A DNA stretch of 55,167 bases from Candidatus Cloacimonetes bacterium HGW-Cloacimonetes-2 (GTDB lineage Bacteria; Cloacimonadota; Cloacimonadia; Cloacimonadales; Cloacimonadaceae): positions 1 to 55,167 of the forward strand of contig PHBP01000013.1 in assembly GCA_002842035.1 (NCBI GenBank), written 5' to 3'. Under the pieces are notes generated by a model. It saw nothing but the letters and a program-made list of their open reading frames with translations, was not told the origin of the DNA and did no database searches. Position 1 is the stretch's first letter. Each line of letters begins with the position of its first letter. The translations under genes were made by a program, and so were the position numbers. This document shows, in pieces, positions 42,034-51,689 of this stretch.

Positions 42034-43701
42034 TTAGCTCAATCTGCCAAAGATGTCCTGTTCAATGGCTTTAGCCAGGCTTTCGCATTCAGCGATCAGG
42101 CTGGCGGCTTTGCTGGTGATCTCTGTTTTAAAAGCAGGATCGTTTGAGCCGGACATATTGATCAGGATGTTGTAATAAGCTGCCTTGGCAGCGGCAAGAG
42201 CTGTAAGCCCCGCTACGCCTGCATCGGATATGGCATTGGTATTGCCAATGACGGCAACCTGAGTGGCAAGCTTGAGAGCTTCGAGCGAGAGTTCCAAAGT
42301 CTCCAGCGGGATCAGAATGGCTTTCTGAGTGGTCTTTTCCAGCATTGCATCACGCAGGGCGATCTCCTCATCGGTCTTCTTGGGCAGACGCATAGCGTCC
42401 ATCATCTCGTAGAAAGCATCAGTGTCTTTGTCTATGCACTGGATGGCTTTGAGCTTGATATCTTGCCCCAGGGGAGCGAGCCTGACGGCATCCTCACGTA
42501 CCTTTTCATAACCTTTTTTGTCTATGGTGAGATTTGAAACCATAGCGGAAAGAGCACCGGACATAGCGGCACAGAGAGCAGCGACACTGCCTCCGCCGGG
42601 AGCAGGTGCATCGGTCGAAAGCAGATCACAAAAACCAGTAACTGTAAGCGCAGCAAGGCTGTCCTGCTTTGCTATGGAGTATTCAATCACTTTCTTATCG
42701 AGCTCAAAGGGTCCCAGCTCCGCCAAGCCCATAGACTGCACGGCTGTCTCCATAATCATCCTTTCGGGGATGCCGGTGGATTCGTTCATCTTGTTCAGAT
42801 AGTGAATGCCGGATTCCAGCAGCGCAGCTTTGGGGATGAGGCCTACCAATTCGGAACCAGTCACTTGGATACCCATCTCGGCAGCGAGTTCACGAACCTT
42901 ATCCAGTACCTTATGAGCTGGTGTAACCTTGTAATTGGTGAGGTTTATGCTGATTTGAGCACGGTTGTAAGCATCGATATACCAGCCCACTGCCTTGCAA
43001 TTTTGAAAGAGTCCGGGGATGGTGACTTTGTTGCCTTTATCGTCTTTGAGCAGCTTTCCTGCGGCATCACGGGCAGGCTTGCCGCTTTCACGGATGGTAA
43101 GGGCAAGCTCGTGGGCTTTCTTTTTATCGCGGGTATTGAGGTTGATATTGTAGGCAATGAGGAATTCACGTGCACCGATGGCTGTAGCTCCGCTGCGGGC
43201 ATTAAAGGTATGCGGACCAAAGTCCGGCTTCCAGGCAGGATCCTGCGCCTTGGCAGGAAGCGCTTCATATTCGCCCGAGCGCACTGTGGCGAGGTTTTGC
43301 CACTCCGGTTTGGAGGCTGCTTGCTCGTAAAGATAGACCGGGATACCAAGCTCTTCGCCCACTCTTTTACCAAGGATTCTGGCATACTGGGCACACTCTT
43401 CCATCGTCATCTCACTGATTGGGATGAAGGGGCAAACGTCCGTGGCACCCATACGGGGGTGCTCACCGTGGTGCTTGGACATATCAATCAGTTCTGCAGC
43501 TTTCTTGATAGCCTGAAAGGCGGCTTCTACGACAGATTCCGGCTCTCCTGCCATAGTGAAGACGGTGCGGTTTGTATCCGCTCCCGGATCGACATCGAGC
43601 AGCGTAACGTTCTTTACAGTGCGTATTGCGGCCGCGATAGCATCGAGCACAGCTTTGTCTCTGCCTTCGCTAAAATTTGGTACACATTCCATCAGTTTCA
43701 T
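42034..43701 (-). CDS. ftcD: Glutamate formimidoyltransferase / formimidoyl-THF cyclodeaminase fusion (FTCD)
   Basis: This 555-residue protein is both enzymes in one chain. The N-terminal formiminotransferase has MECVPNFSEGRD, the active His in SKHHGEHPRMGATDVCPF (His81), and FNARSGATAIGAREFL. The C-terminal cyclodeaminase (about 345-555) has DAPAPGGGSVAALCAAMSGA and GNTNAISDAGVAG. It moves the formimino group from formiminoglutamate to tetrahydrofolate and releases ammonia to give 5,10-methenyl-THF, as in histidine or purine breakdown. It lies 3 bp behind the CNNM gene and upstream of the DPD-like gene, hinting at nitrogen heterocycle catabolism. Confidence 0.95.
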   Translation of the reverse strand: MKLMECVPNFSEGRDKAVLDAIAAAIRTVKNVTLLDVDPGADTNRTVFTMAGEPESVVEAAFQAIKKAAELIDMSKHHGEHPRMGATDVCPFIPISEMTMEECAQYARILGKRVGEELGIPVYLYEQAASKPEWQNLATVRSGEYEALPAKAQDPAWKPDFGPHTFNARSGATAIGAREFLIAYNINLNTRDKKKAHELALTIRESGKPARDAAGKLLKDDKGNKVTIPGLFQNCKAVGWYIDAYNRAQISINLTNYKVTPAHKVLDKVRELAAEMGIQVTGSELVGLIPKAALLESGIHYLNKMNESTGIPERMIMETAVQSMGLAELGPFELDKKVIEYSIAKQDSLAALTVTGFCDLLSTDAPAPGGGSVAALCAAMSGALSAMVSNLTIDKKGYEKVREDAVRLAPLGQDIKLKAIQCIDKDTDAFYEMMDAMRLPKKTDEEIALRDAMLEKTTQKAILIPLETLELSLEALKLATQVAVIGNTNAISDAGVAGLTALAAAKAAYYNILINMSGSNDPAFKTEITSKAASLIAECESLAKAIEQDIFGRLS

Positions 43702-43704
43702 TGC

Positions 43705-44955
43705 TTAGACCTCTTTCTTTCTGTGTATTTTTACTTTAATAATCTTCTTATCGGTGGCTTGCAAAACCTGCAGACGGTAATCTTCGCAGTCTATGATCTG
43801 TCCTTGATGCGGGATTTGTTCCAGCCTGTCCAGTATCAGCCCTGCAATCGTTTCGTAATCCCCTTCGGGCAATTCAATGCCATAGTCGTCTGCCAGGACG
43901 TCTATTTCCAGATCAGCTTCTGCCAGCCAGGTATTGGGGGAGATCTGGATCAGCTCTTCGCTGGGTTCTTCGACGTCGTATTCATCCTCGATCTCGCCCA
44001 CGATCTCTTCCAGAATGTCCTCAATAGTGACCAATCCAGCCGTTCCGCCATAGGAATCCACGATGATAGCCATACTCTTGCGGAGGCGTTGCATCTCCCT
44101 CAGGAGCACGTCCAGATCAGTATTCTCCGGGGCAAAATAGGGCTCGTGAACCAGATCGCCTGCTGTAGTATTGCTGGTAGTTTCACGCTTCAGGATATCA
44201 TAGATGATCAAGATACCGATTACATTGTCTATGCTCTCGTGATAGACAGGATAACGTGTAAAGCCTTCTTCCCGGGCAACTTCCAGAGCTTCCTCGATTG
44301 TTGCCGTATCCGGGATGGCGATAATATCCGTACGGGGCACCATCACGTTCTTGGCATCGAGCTCATTAAAATCCAGCGCATCTTCGATCATCTCCATCTG
44401 AGGCTCGCTAATACCGCTGTCATTCGCTTCTGACAGCAGCAAGCTCAAATCATCCTTGGTAAGATAATTGAAGTTATCCTCATCCTCTATCCCCAGCATC
44501 TTGCGCAGGGATCTGTTGAGCCAGCTCACCACTGCCACAAAGGGTCTCAGAATAAAGTAAAAGAAGCGGATGATGGGGAATACTGAGGGTACAAATGTCT
44601 CCGAATGATCGCGGAAAAGAGCTTTTGGCACAATCTCACCGAAGATCAGCACAATCGTGCCCATAATCAAAGCTGTCCACCGGGGATCAAAGAGACTACC
44701 GCTAAATCTATGCACCAGATAGGTCGATATCGTCGATAAGAGCACGTTTACGATGTTGTTTCCGATCAGAGTCGTCCCCAAAAACTTATCCGGCTGACGC
44801 ACAAAGCTCAAGAGCTGAGCGCGTGATTTGTTCTTCCTCGCTTCCAACTCCAGATTGATCTGATTGATCGAGATTATCCCGGTCTCAAAACCGGAAAACA
44901 GAAATGACAAAGACAGAAAGAACAGCAGTATCAGTAGTGTGAGCAAGAGCTCCAT
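43705..44955 (-). CDS. CNNM/CorC (HlyC) family membrane protein with CBS pair
   Basis: This 416-residue protein has a DUF21/CNNM membrane domain (about 1-150; LFSGFETGIISINQINLELE, NNIVNVLLSTISTYL, IFGEIVPKALFRDHSE), a CBS pair (about 195-320; VMVPRTDIIAIPDTATIEEA, FTRYPVYHESIDNVIGIL, GGTAGLVTIEDILEEIVGEI) and a CorC C-terminal domain. Family members transport or control Mg2+ and Co2+, with ATP or Mg binding at the CBS domains. Its start directly follows the prfA stop. Confidence 0.92.
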   Translation of the reverse strand: MELLLTLLILLFFLSLSFLFSGFETGIISINQINLELEARKNKSRAQLLSFVRQPDKFLGTTLIGNNIVNVLLSTISTYLVHRFSGSLFDPRWTALIMGTIVLIFGEIVPKALFRDHSETFVPSVFPIIRFFYFILRPFVAVVSWLNRSLRKMLGIEDEDNFNYLTKDDLSLLLSEANDSGISEPQMEMIEDALDFNELDAKNVMVPRTDIIAIPDTATIEEALEVAREEGFTRYPVYHESIDNVIGILIIYDILKRETTSNTTAGDLVHEPYFAPENTDLDVLLREMQRLRKSMAIIVDSYGGTAGLVTIEDILEEIVGEIEDEYDVEEPSEELIQISPNTWLAEADLEIDVLADDYGIELPEGDYETIAGLILDRLEQIPHQGQIIDCEDYRLQVLQATDKKIIKVKIHRKKEV

Positions 44956-46023
44956 TTATTCGTTCACCTTCTCGTTTCTCCAGGCAATTCTCAGAGATTC
45001 GATAAACTCGTTGATCTCTCCCGCCAGAAATCCGTCCAGGTTGTAGCTTGTCAAGTTAATTCTATGGTCGGTAACCCTCGACTGCGGAAAGTTATAAGTT
45101 CGTATCTTGGCACTCCGGTCGCCGGTGGAGACCTGAGCTTTGCGTTGCCGCGCGATTTCGGCTTCCTGCTTGCTGATTTCGAGATCAAGCAGCCGCGAAC
45201 GCAAAACCTTCAAAGCCTTTGCCTTGTTCTTGATCTGGGATTTTTCATCCTGGCAGGTCACTACGATCCCGCTCGGCACGTGAGTGATCCGCACCGCGGA
45301 ATCGGTCGTATTGACGCTCTGTCCGCCGTGACCGCTGCTGCGGTAAACATCGATTCTGAGATCAGCTTCATTGATTTCCAGATCGATATCTTCGGCTTCT
45401 GGAAGCACCGCCACGCTCACTGCTGAGGTATGGATTCTTCCTCCGGATTCGGTCACCGGGATCCGCTGGACCCTGTGTACCCCGCTCTCAAAGCGCATCA
45501 AGCCATAGACGCCTTCTCCGGAAAGCTGGAAGATGACTTCCTTGTATCCGCCCAAACCCGTTTCATTGGTATCGATTAACTGGTGTTTCCAGCCCTTTTT
45601 CTCCGCGTAATAGCTGTACATCCGGTAAAGATCCGCCACAAAGAGCGCAGCTTCCTCGCCGCCTGTGCCTGCTCTGATCTCGACGATCGCATTTTTGGAG
45701 TCATTGGGATCGCTGGGAATCAAGAGATCGCGCAGCTTCAATTCGCTCGTTGCAAACTTCTCTTCCAGATGACCCAGCTCATCGCGTGCCATCTCGATCA
45801 TATCGCTATCGCTTTCCTGATCGATCATTTCCTTGGTCTCGGCAATCTGCTGTTCCAATTTTTGATAATATGACCAAGCTTCCTGAATCTCGCCAAGCTC
45901 GCGGAATCTCCGCATCAGATCGCGGTATCTGCGGGCATCGCTCATCACGGAAGTATCGGATATGGTATGCTTTAGCTCTTCGAGCTCTTCGCCCAGGGCT
46001 ATCAGTTTATCACGCGGGATCAT
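44956..46023 (-). CDS. prfA: Peptide chain release factor 1
   Basis: This 355-residue protein has the catalytic GGQ in [19 protein letters not shown] and the RF1 stop-codon motif PVT ([18 protein letters not shown]), which reads UAA and UAG; RF2 would carry SPF. Its start overlaps the DUF1385 gene by 14 bp. It belongs to the common rpmE-DUF1385-prfA arrangement. Confidence 0.97.
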   Translation of the reverse strand: MIPRDKLIALGEELEELKHTISDTSVMSDARRYRDLMRRFRELGEIQEAWSYYQKLEQQIAETKEMIDQESDSDMIEMARDELGHLEEKFATSELKLRDLLIPSDPNDSKNAIVEIRAGTGGEEAALFVADLYRMYSYYAEKKGWKHQLIDTNETGLGGYKEVIFQLSGEGVYGLMRFESGVHRVQRIPVTESGGRIHTSAVSVAVLPEAEDIDLEINEADLRIDVYRSSGHGGQSVNTTDSAVRITHVPSGIVVTCQDEKSQIKNKAKALKVLRSRLLDLEISKQEAEIARQRKAQVSTGDRSAKIRTYNFPQSRVTDHRINLTSYNLDGFLAGEINEFIESLRIAWRNEKVNE

Positions 46024-46999
46024 TGGGGCTCTCGAGCACTCGTACCTTGTGCATTGAATAATCCATATCCAGCGCGGCTTTCATCGCCACCAAAGCCACT
46101 TCGATCATCTCGTCATCGGGGGGCTGAGTGGTTATGCGTTGCAGCGCCATACCGGGAGCGGTAAAGATCTTGACGATTGGATGGCTGATATTGCGGCCTG
46201 AAAACTTCAAAAACTCATAGCTGATCCCCGAAACCAGCGGGATCAGGAGGAAGTGATAACCCAGCCGCAAGAGAGTCGGCACCGGTTTGTGCAGGATAAA
46301 AGCTGCCACCAGCGTATCGGTGATCGAAAAGACCAGGATAGCAATCAGCAAGACAAAAAACATAAAGCTGGTGCCGCAACGGGGGTGAATCGTGGTCCAC
46401 TTTTGGATTTCTGCAATCTCCAGAGGCGTCTCATGCTCGAAGGCATTGACGTTTTTATGCTCAGCTCCGTGATAACGGAAGAGACGCTTGATGTCCTTCA
46501 TCAGGCTGATCAGCCAGACATAGAGCACGAAAAAGACTATGCGGATGGAGCCTGCGAAGAGATTGAAATAAAAGTTCTGTTTGCTGAGCCCGATCCAATC
46601 CCCCAGCTTGTAGGGAAGCAGTCCAAAGAGCAGAAAAGCCAGTCCAAAGGCAAAGACATAGCTAAATAGCTCCTCTGTCTTTTGCGCAGCCTTAGTCTTT
46701 TCCTTGGTCTCCTTGCCCTTTTGCCGCTCTTCTTCGAGCAGGTCGTGTTCAAAGCGATTGGCACTGAAGGTAAGGGTCTTAAAACCGATCAACATCATCT
46801 CTATCAGAGAGATAAAACCACGCACAAGAGGCAGCCCGAGCAGCTTTTTGCGGCTGGTGATGCTGGTAAAGGGCTGTTTATACAGCTCAATAGTGCCGTC
46901 TTTGCGCCTGATCGCAGTGGCAAGATTATCCGCCCCGCGCATCATCACGCCTTCGATGACGGCCTGACCGCCAACGTTAATGACCTTTTTTTCTGCCAT
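46010..46999 (-). CDS. DUF1385 (YqhQ-like) membrane protein
   Basis: This 329-residue protein shows the DUF1385 signatures: [19 protein letters not shown] at the start, [19 protein letters not shown], the [16 protein letters not shown] motif, and [14 protein letters not shown]. There are four to five membrane helices. Function is unknown; the gene is conserved between rpmE and prfA in many phyla. Confidence 0.93.
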   Translation of the reverse strand: MAEKKVINVGGQAVIEGVMMRGADNLATAIRRKDGTIELYKQPFTSITSRKKLLGLPLVRGFISLIEMMLIGFKTLTFSANRFEHDLLEEERQKGKETKEKTKAAQKTEELFSYVFAFGLAFLLFGLLPYKLGDWIGLSKQNFYFNLFAGSIRIVFFVLYVWLISLMKDIKRLFRYHGAEHKNVNAFEHETPLEIAEIQKWTTIHPRCGTSFMFFVLLIAILVFSITDTLVAAFILHKPVPTLLRLGYHFLLIPLVSGISYEFLKFSGRNISHPIVKIFTAPGMALQRITTQPPDDEMIEVALVAMKAALDMDYSMHKVRVLESPNDPA

Positions 47000-47012
47000 T
47001 ATTCCTCACAAA

Positions 47013-47053
47013 TAAAAAACGCCACGACTCCAGACGATGGATTGATGGCGTTT
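47013..47053 (-). terminator. Terminator-type hairpin after rpmE
   Basis: AAACGCCA (47017-47024) pairs with TGGCGTTT (47046-47053); on the minus strand a T run follows. It lies between rpmE and the DUF1385 gene, so part of rpmE transcription may stop here and raise the ribosomal protein output. Confidence 0.8.
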
Positions 47054-47067
47054 ATAGAAAAGGCTGT

Positions 47068-47274
47068 CTATTTGTCTTCGATCTTGTATTTCTTGTTGAA
47101 TTTCTCAACGCGTCCGGCTGTATCGATGATCTTCTGCTTGCCGGTGTAGAAAGGATGGCAGACGTTGCAGATATCGACCTGCATATTGCCTTTGGTGGAA
47201 CGGGTCTCAAAGGTGTTCCCGCAAGCGCAGCGAACGGTGACCAGTTCGTACTTAGGATGGATTCCCTGTTTCAT
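47068..47274 (-). CDS. rpmE: Ribosomal protein bL31, zinc-binding form
   Basis: This 68-residue protein matches bL31: [60 protein letters not shown]. The cysteines in CACG and CNVC mark the C+ (zinc-binding) type. Confidence 0.97.
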   Translation of the reverse strand: MKQGIHPKYELVTVRCACGNTFETRSTKGNMQVDICNVCHPFYTGKQKIIDTAGRVEKFNKKYKIEDK

Positions 47275-47379
47275 TTATCATTGCTCCTGTATAGATTTAC
47301 AATTATTTGCGTCAGTTTTTCTGATCGCCCTATGATGTCAATACTTTTTTCGGTCTCCATTGGTCTATCCACTTATCCG

Positions 47380-47401
47380 AGAGCTGGCAAGCTCTTTTTT
47401 T
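47380..47401 (+). terminator. Orphan plus-strand terminator upstream of rpmE
   Basis: AGAGCT-GGCA-AGCTCT (47380-47395) is followed by seven T on the plus strand. No plus-strand gene precedes it, as rpmE is on the minus strand. On the minus strand there is no T run. It may end an undetected short plus-strand RNA, or be chance. Confidence 0.5.
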
Positions 47402-47532
47402 GCCACATAAGCCATCATAAAACGGGGCATTCAATGGGGGACTTAAGGGTGATGGACAAGATGGACATAATGGACAAGCAGCTCAACCTGATAACGCTTC
47501 TGTTCACTGATTTCTGCGCCATACGCTCTGCC

Positions 47533-49260
47533 CTACGCCTCCTGCCGGAGCTGGCAGGTCTCGCTCTCGTCCAGGCAATCTGAAACGAGGCGATAGATCT
47601 GTTCCGGTTCCTCGCTGTAATGCAGCTTCGGGATCAGATCGGGCTTGTGCAGAGAACTTGCAAGGCATTGCATAATATTGAGTTGTGCTTTGGGATCAGA
47701 GACCGGAGTAAGTAAGAGGAAGACCGTATGAACCGGCTCACCATCCGGGCTGTCCCATTCCAGAGCCTGCGCAGGTTTGCCTACAAAAAGCAGGGATTGC
47801 TTGATGCCGGCAAGGCGTGCATGAGGTGCTGCGATACCCTTGCCCAAGGCAGTGGTGATCTGTTCCTCGCGATGCTGAATCTCCTGAAAGACATAATCTT
47901 CGGTGAGCTTGGTCTGTTCACCCACCACGTGACTCAAGAGCTTCAAAAAGCCGGTCTTGTCGCAGCTCGGGCAGCCAATAATCACTGCATCAGGATTAAA
48001 GCCGATCAGAGTCCGCTTCAGATTGATCCTTCTCAGGGCAATGGCAAGCCAGGGACCAAAGATGATAGTCGTAATTATGGCAGCAGTAACGATACTGACA
48101 AAGACTCGCTCTGAAATCACACCCAAAGATAAGCCCAGCATAGAGATAACGATGTGCATCTCTCCCCCGGGAGCATGGCAGATGGCAATCGTATGGCGAT
48201 TTAACCTATCCTGCCCGGACCAGGCAGCTCCCAGATACGCTGCGAGATAACGGGACGCAAGCCCAATCACCAGCATCACGCCTACCAGAAACCAATCAAG
48301 ATTGGCAAGGATATCGATGGTAAGCCCTATCTTGGCAAAGAAGATCGGCACAAAGATGGAATGCACCATCCTATTGAGCACATAGCGGTCTTTCTCGGTA
48401 ACAAAGCGTGATTCGCCCACAACGATACCGGCAATGAAAAAGCCAAACAGCGAGTGAATCCCGATCCTGAGCGTGAGAGCACCCATCAGCATACCGAGGA
48501 TCACGACAAAAGTGGTCTTGTAGCCTGTTTCTTTGCCCACCTTATTATGAATCAGCCCGATAGACCGATCCACCAGGCGACGCAGGATAGTCAGACTCAG
48601 CACAGTAAAGAGCAATGTGCCCCCCACCAGACTGCCCAGATAACCCAGCTCCACCGAGCCATGCGCAAAGAGTCCCAGAATGATCGTAAATACCACCCAA
48701 CCAACCAGATCGTTCATCGTGAGTGCTGATACCGTCAGGAAGCCCACATCCGTCTTCAGGATATTCATCTCACGCATCCCGCGGATCGCCACCGGCAAGG
48801 CACTGATCGTCATAATGGCAGCTATAAAGAGCGCAAAGAGAAATCTTTGGGAGGGATCGACCATATAGCGAGCAGGCAGGAAATACATCGGAACAAAGGA
48901 GATAGCTATCGGGATGAGCAGATCGGAGGCAGAGAGCTTGATAGCGTTGGAGCGCTGTTTCCAGACCTTGGTAAAATTGATCTCGAGTCCGGTCTCCATC
49001 AAAAGAAAGAGATTGCCAAACCACGCAATGGTCCCCAGCATTGCCCATTGCACCGGATCATCCGGGAAGATGCTGCCCTGCAGCGCCGGCATATACTTGC
49101 CAAAGATCGAAGGACCCAGGATCAGTCCTACCAGAACATCTCCGGTAATCGTAGGCTGCTTGATCTTTTCCAGGAAATAGCCTACTACTTTGCAGGCTCC
49201 CAAAAGCAGGGCAAATTGAGCGAGGAAGATGAGCAGATGATGTTCTGTAATCGGGCCCAT
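47533..49260 (-). CDS. CPA2-type Na+/H+ antiporter fused to PTS EIIA-like domain
   Basis: This 575-residue protein has an N-terminal cation/proton antiporter of about 12 helices (residues of about 1-410; QPTITGDVLVGLILGPSIFG, GNLFLLMETGLEINFTKVW, ALTMNDLVGWVVFTIILG, FGFFIAGIVVGESRF). The C-terminal 150 residues are a PTS EIIA domain of the fructose/mannitol type, with the phosphorylatable His in GIAAPHARLAGI. The fusion suggests ion transport tuned by phosphorylation state. No other PTS gene is in the window. It is 9 bp behind the nucleoside phosphorylase gene. Confidence 0.88.
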   Translation of the reverse strand: MGPITEHHLLIFLAQFALLLGACKVVGYFLEKIKQPTITGDVLVGLILGPSIFGKYMPALQGSIFPDDPVQWAMLGTIAWFGNLFLLMETGLEINFTKVWKQRSNAIKLSASDLLIPIAISFVPMYFLPARYMVDPSQRFLFALFIAAIMTISALPVAIRGMREMNILKTDVGFLTVSALTMNDLVGWVVFTIILGLFAHGSVELGYLGSLVGGTLLFTVLSLTILRRLVDRSIGLIHNKVGKETGYKTTFVVILGMLMGALTLRIGIHSLFGFFIAGIVVGESRFVTEKDRYVLNRMVHSIFVPIFFAKIGLTIDILANLDWFLVGVMLVIGLASRYLAAYLGAAWSGQDRLNRHTIAICHAPGGEMHIVISMLGLSLGVISERVFVSIVTAAIITTIIFGPWLAIALRRINLKRTLIGFNPDAVIIGCPSCDKTGFLKLLSHVVGEQTKLTEDYVFQEIQHREEQITTALGKGIAAPHARLAGIKQSLLFVGKPAQALEWDSPDGEPVHTVFLLLTPVSDPKAQLNIMQCLASSLHKPDLIPKLHYSEEPEQIYRLVSDCLDESETCQLRQEA

Positions 49261-49269
49261 AGAACTCCT

Positions 49270-50583
49270 TTAGCCGGAGTAGATCTCGAAGATCAACGGC
49301 TCTGATTCTTTGGGGATGGGGCTGATGGAATAGGCTCCCTGAATGAGGGAAGCGACTTCTTTGCCGAGGGATAAGTCATTGCAGTGGACTTCCCCGATCG
49401 TGTCGCCACGCTTGATCTGATCGCCAATCTTGGGATACAATAGAGCTCCGGCGGAGTAATCGAGGCTATCAGTGGTCTTCATCCTGCCGGCTTTGATCCT
49501 CACCAGTGCATAGCCGATGGCGCGGCTGTCGATCAGGTGGATATAGCCTTCCTCGAAAGCGATGATGGGAATGGTGTATCCGGCAGTGCCCATCAGGGTA
49601 TAATCGTCGATCACGCGGGCATCTCCGCCCTGCACTGCGATCATCTTGCGGAAGATATCAAGAGCTTTGCCGGAGGTGATGGCTTCGTCTATCATAGCCT
49701 GTGCCTGTGCCTCGTCCCTTGCCAGCCCGGCAGAGATCAACACTCGTGTCACCAGAGCATCGGTGAGCTCTTTGGTATCGGGGAGAGTCCTGCCTTTGAG
49801 ATACTCGATGGCTTCGATCATCTCGAGCGCGTTTCCGACTGCGTGTCCCAAGGGTGAATTCATATTGGAAAAGACTACCGAGACCTTCTGCCCAAAGCTC
49901 TCTCCCGTGCTTACCAGCAATTCCGCCAGCTCTTTGGCACGCCTGAGATTGGGCATAAAGGCACCGCTGCCGACCTTCAGATCGATCACCAGGTGACGCG
50001 CCCCTTCGGCAATCTTCTTGCTCATAATGGAGGCAGTGATCAGCCCGGGGCTTTCGACCGTCGCGGTAACGTCCCGTAGCGCATAAATCTGTTTATCGGC
50101 AGGCACCAGCTCCGCGGATTGACCCACCATTGCGATGCCATACTGCTCTACCAGAGCCTGAAAATCTTCCAGCGAATACTGCACGCGAAAACCGGGAATA
50201 GCCTCTAGTTTGTCCAGAGTGCCGCCTGTATGCCCCAAGCCTCTGCCGGAGATCATCGGGATATAGAGCCCGCAGGCTGCCGCGATCGGAGCCAGCATCA
50301 GGCTGATCTTATCGCCCACACCTCCCGTGGAATGCTTGTCCGCTACAGGCAGTGCCGGATCAAAGGAGAGAGTGCTGCCGGACTCGATATATGTCCTGGT
50401 AAGGGCTGCAATCTCCGTAGCTGCAGTGCCCTGAAAGTATATTGCCATCAAGAGTGCAGACATCTGATACTCGGCAATGGAGCCATCCAGATAGCCGGTA
50501 ATAAAGAAGCTGATTTCCTCCGGACTCAGTTCGTGCCCGTTGCGCTTCTTGAGTATGATCTCGACAGGGTTGTATTGTGCCAT
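49270..50583 (-). CDS. Pyrimidine nucleoside / thymidine phosphorylase
   Basis: This 437-residue protein has the family signature KHSTGGVGDKISLMLAP, ISGRGLGHTGGTLDKLEAIP, YALRDVTATVESPGL and SVVFSNMNSPLGHAVGNALE. It splits thymidine or uridine with phosphate into base and (deoxy)ribose-1-phosphate. The length and the R-x3-S-x2-K-like pattern fit either DeoA or Pdp; I leave the symbol open. It is the start of a short run with the antiporter gene. Confidence 0.93.
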   Translation of the reverse strand: MAQYNPVEIILKKRNGHELSPEEISFFITGYLDGSIAEYQMSALLMAIYFQGTAATEIAALTRTYIESGSTLSFDPALPVADKHSTGGVGDKISLMLAPIAAACGLYIPMISGRGLGHTGGTLDKLEAIPGFRVQYSLEDFQALVEQYGIAMVGQSAELVPADKQIYALRDVTATVESPGLITASIMSKKIAEGARHLVIDLKVGSGAFMPNLRRAKELAELLVSTGESFGQKVSVVFSNMNSPLGHAVGNALEMIEAIEYLKGRTLPDTKELTDALVTRVLISAGLARDEAQAQAMIDEAITSGKALDIFRKMIAVQGGDARVIDDYTLMGTAGYTIPIIAFEEGYIHLIDSRAIGYALVRIKAGRMKTTDSLDYSAGALLYPKIGDQIKRGDTIGEVHCNDLSLGKEVASLIQGAYSISPIPKESEPLIFEIYSG

Positions 50584-50665
50584 TAAATCCTCTTAAAATA
50601 TGTGGTTACAGCCCATCCACCCCCTCGTGCGGGAAAGGCTCTATGATAATCTAAAGCGATTTGCC

Positions 50666-51643
50666 CTATCCTACAAGTTTTTCTCTGATAAAAGCCGAGA
50701 ATATATCCATCACCCAGACTATCAGTGCAATCAGCCACATAATCAGCCCCACATTGCGCCAAGCCAGCATCTGCTGCTGCTGATACAATGCCAGGCCAAT
50801 ACCTCCACCACCCACGAAGCCCACGATAGTCGCCATCCGGACATTGATATCCCAGCGGTAAATAGTAAAAGCCAGATAAGGAGCAAGTATCTGCGGTGTA
50901 ACGGCATAGCGCCAGATCTGCAGAGTTGAAGCACCAGTCGCTTTGATTGCTTCCACCGGCCCGCCATCGATATTCTCGATCTGCTCGCTATAGAGCTTGA
51001 TCAAGGAAGCAATCGAGTGTATCCACAGCGCCAGCATCCCCGCAAATGGCCCTATCCCCACCCACACGCAAAAGATGATCGCCCATACGATTGCCTCGAT
51101 AGAGCGGAAGATCGTGGAGATTGTCCTGATAAAGAAATAGACGCTCTTGCCCCAGACGGAGCCAAACATCAGGTTCTTTGCCGCAAAGAAGCTTAGGAAA
51201 AAGGCAAATGGTATCGCCAGAACTGTTGCCAAAAGCGCCAGATAGATCGTCTCGATCAGCGCTTGCAGCATCGGCACCAGTTGATCCGGATTGGGATTGA
51301 AGATGCCTTGCAGGATGGAGCCTGTATTGACTGCTCCCGTAAAGAATGCCACCGGCTTCACTTCCACGATCACCCACGCCATCACGAGGCTGAGTGCTAC
51401 CCCGATGCCTATCTGATACTTCCAAAAACTGCCGCTCTTGCTTGTCCCCAACACCTTGCAGCCCACACAGTTCAAAAAAAGACCGCTGCTTATTGCCAGC
51501 AGCAGTGGCAGCCCCAAAAAGACCGGAACCAGTGAGAACCCGGGCTGCGCAAAGGCAGCCAGGCGCAAAATCAGCCAGCCAAAGCAGGCTACTATATAGA
51601 GCCAATACAGGTATTCGACCGCGAAAGATTTTATCTTATTCAT
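50666..51643 (-). CDS. PhnE-type ABC transporter permease, no partners in the window
   Basis: The start is ATG at 51643; a TTG three codons earlier lacks a ribosome site. The 325-residue product has about eight helices and the permease loop EAIKATGASTLQIWRYAVTP, as in PhnE phosphonate/phosphite permeases, with IYRWDINVRMATIVGFVGGG and the family's FAFFLSFFAAKNLMFG. An ATPase (PhnC) and a binding protein (PhnD) normally accompany it; none is in this window on either side. Confidence 0.85.
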   Translation of the reverse strand: MNKIKSFAVEYLYWLYIVACFGWLILRLAAFAQPGFSLVPVFLGLPLLLAISSGLFLNCVGCKVLGTSKSGSFWKYQIGIGVALSLVMAWVIVEVKPVAFFTGAVNTGSILQGIFNPNPDQLVPMLQALIETIYLALLATVLAIPFAFFLSFFAAKNLMFGSVWGKSVYFFIRTISTIFRSIEAIVWAIIFCVWVGIGPFAGMLALWIHSIASLIKLYSEQIENIDGGPVEAIKATGASTLQIWRYAVTPQILAPYLAFTIYRWDINVRMATIVGFVGGGGIGLALYQQQQMLAWRNVGLIMWLIALIVWVMDIFSAFIREKLVG

Positions 51644-51689
51644 CGTGCGCAAAGCTCTGAACCACAGCTTCCTTAGTCAAGCAGATTCT

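Noticed and set aside
42802-44433. 543-residue open frame on the plus strand
   Set aside because: It lies wholly antisense to the FTCD and CNNM genes, both strongly identified by motifs; it shows no signal, domain or ribosome site.
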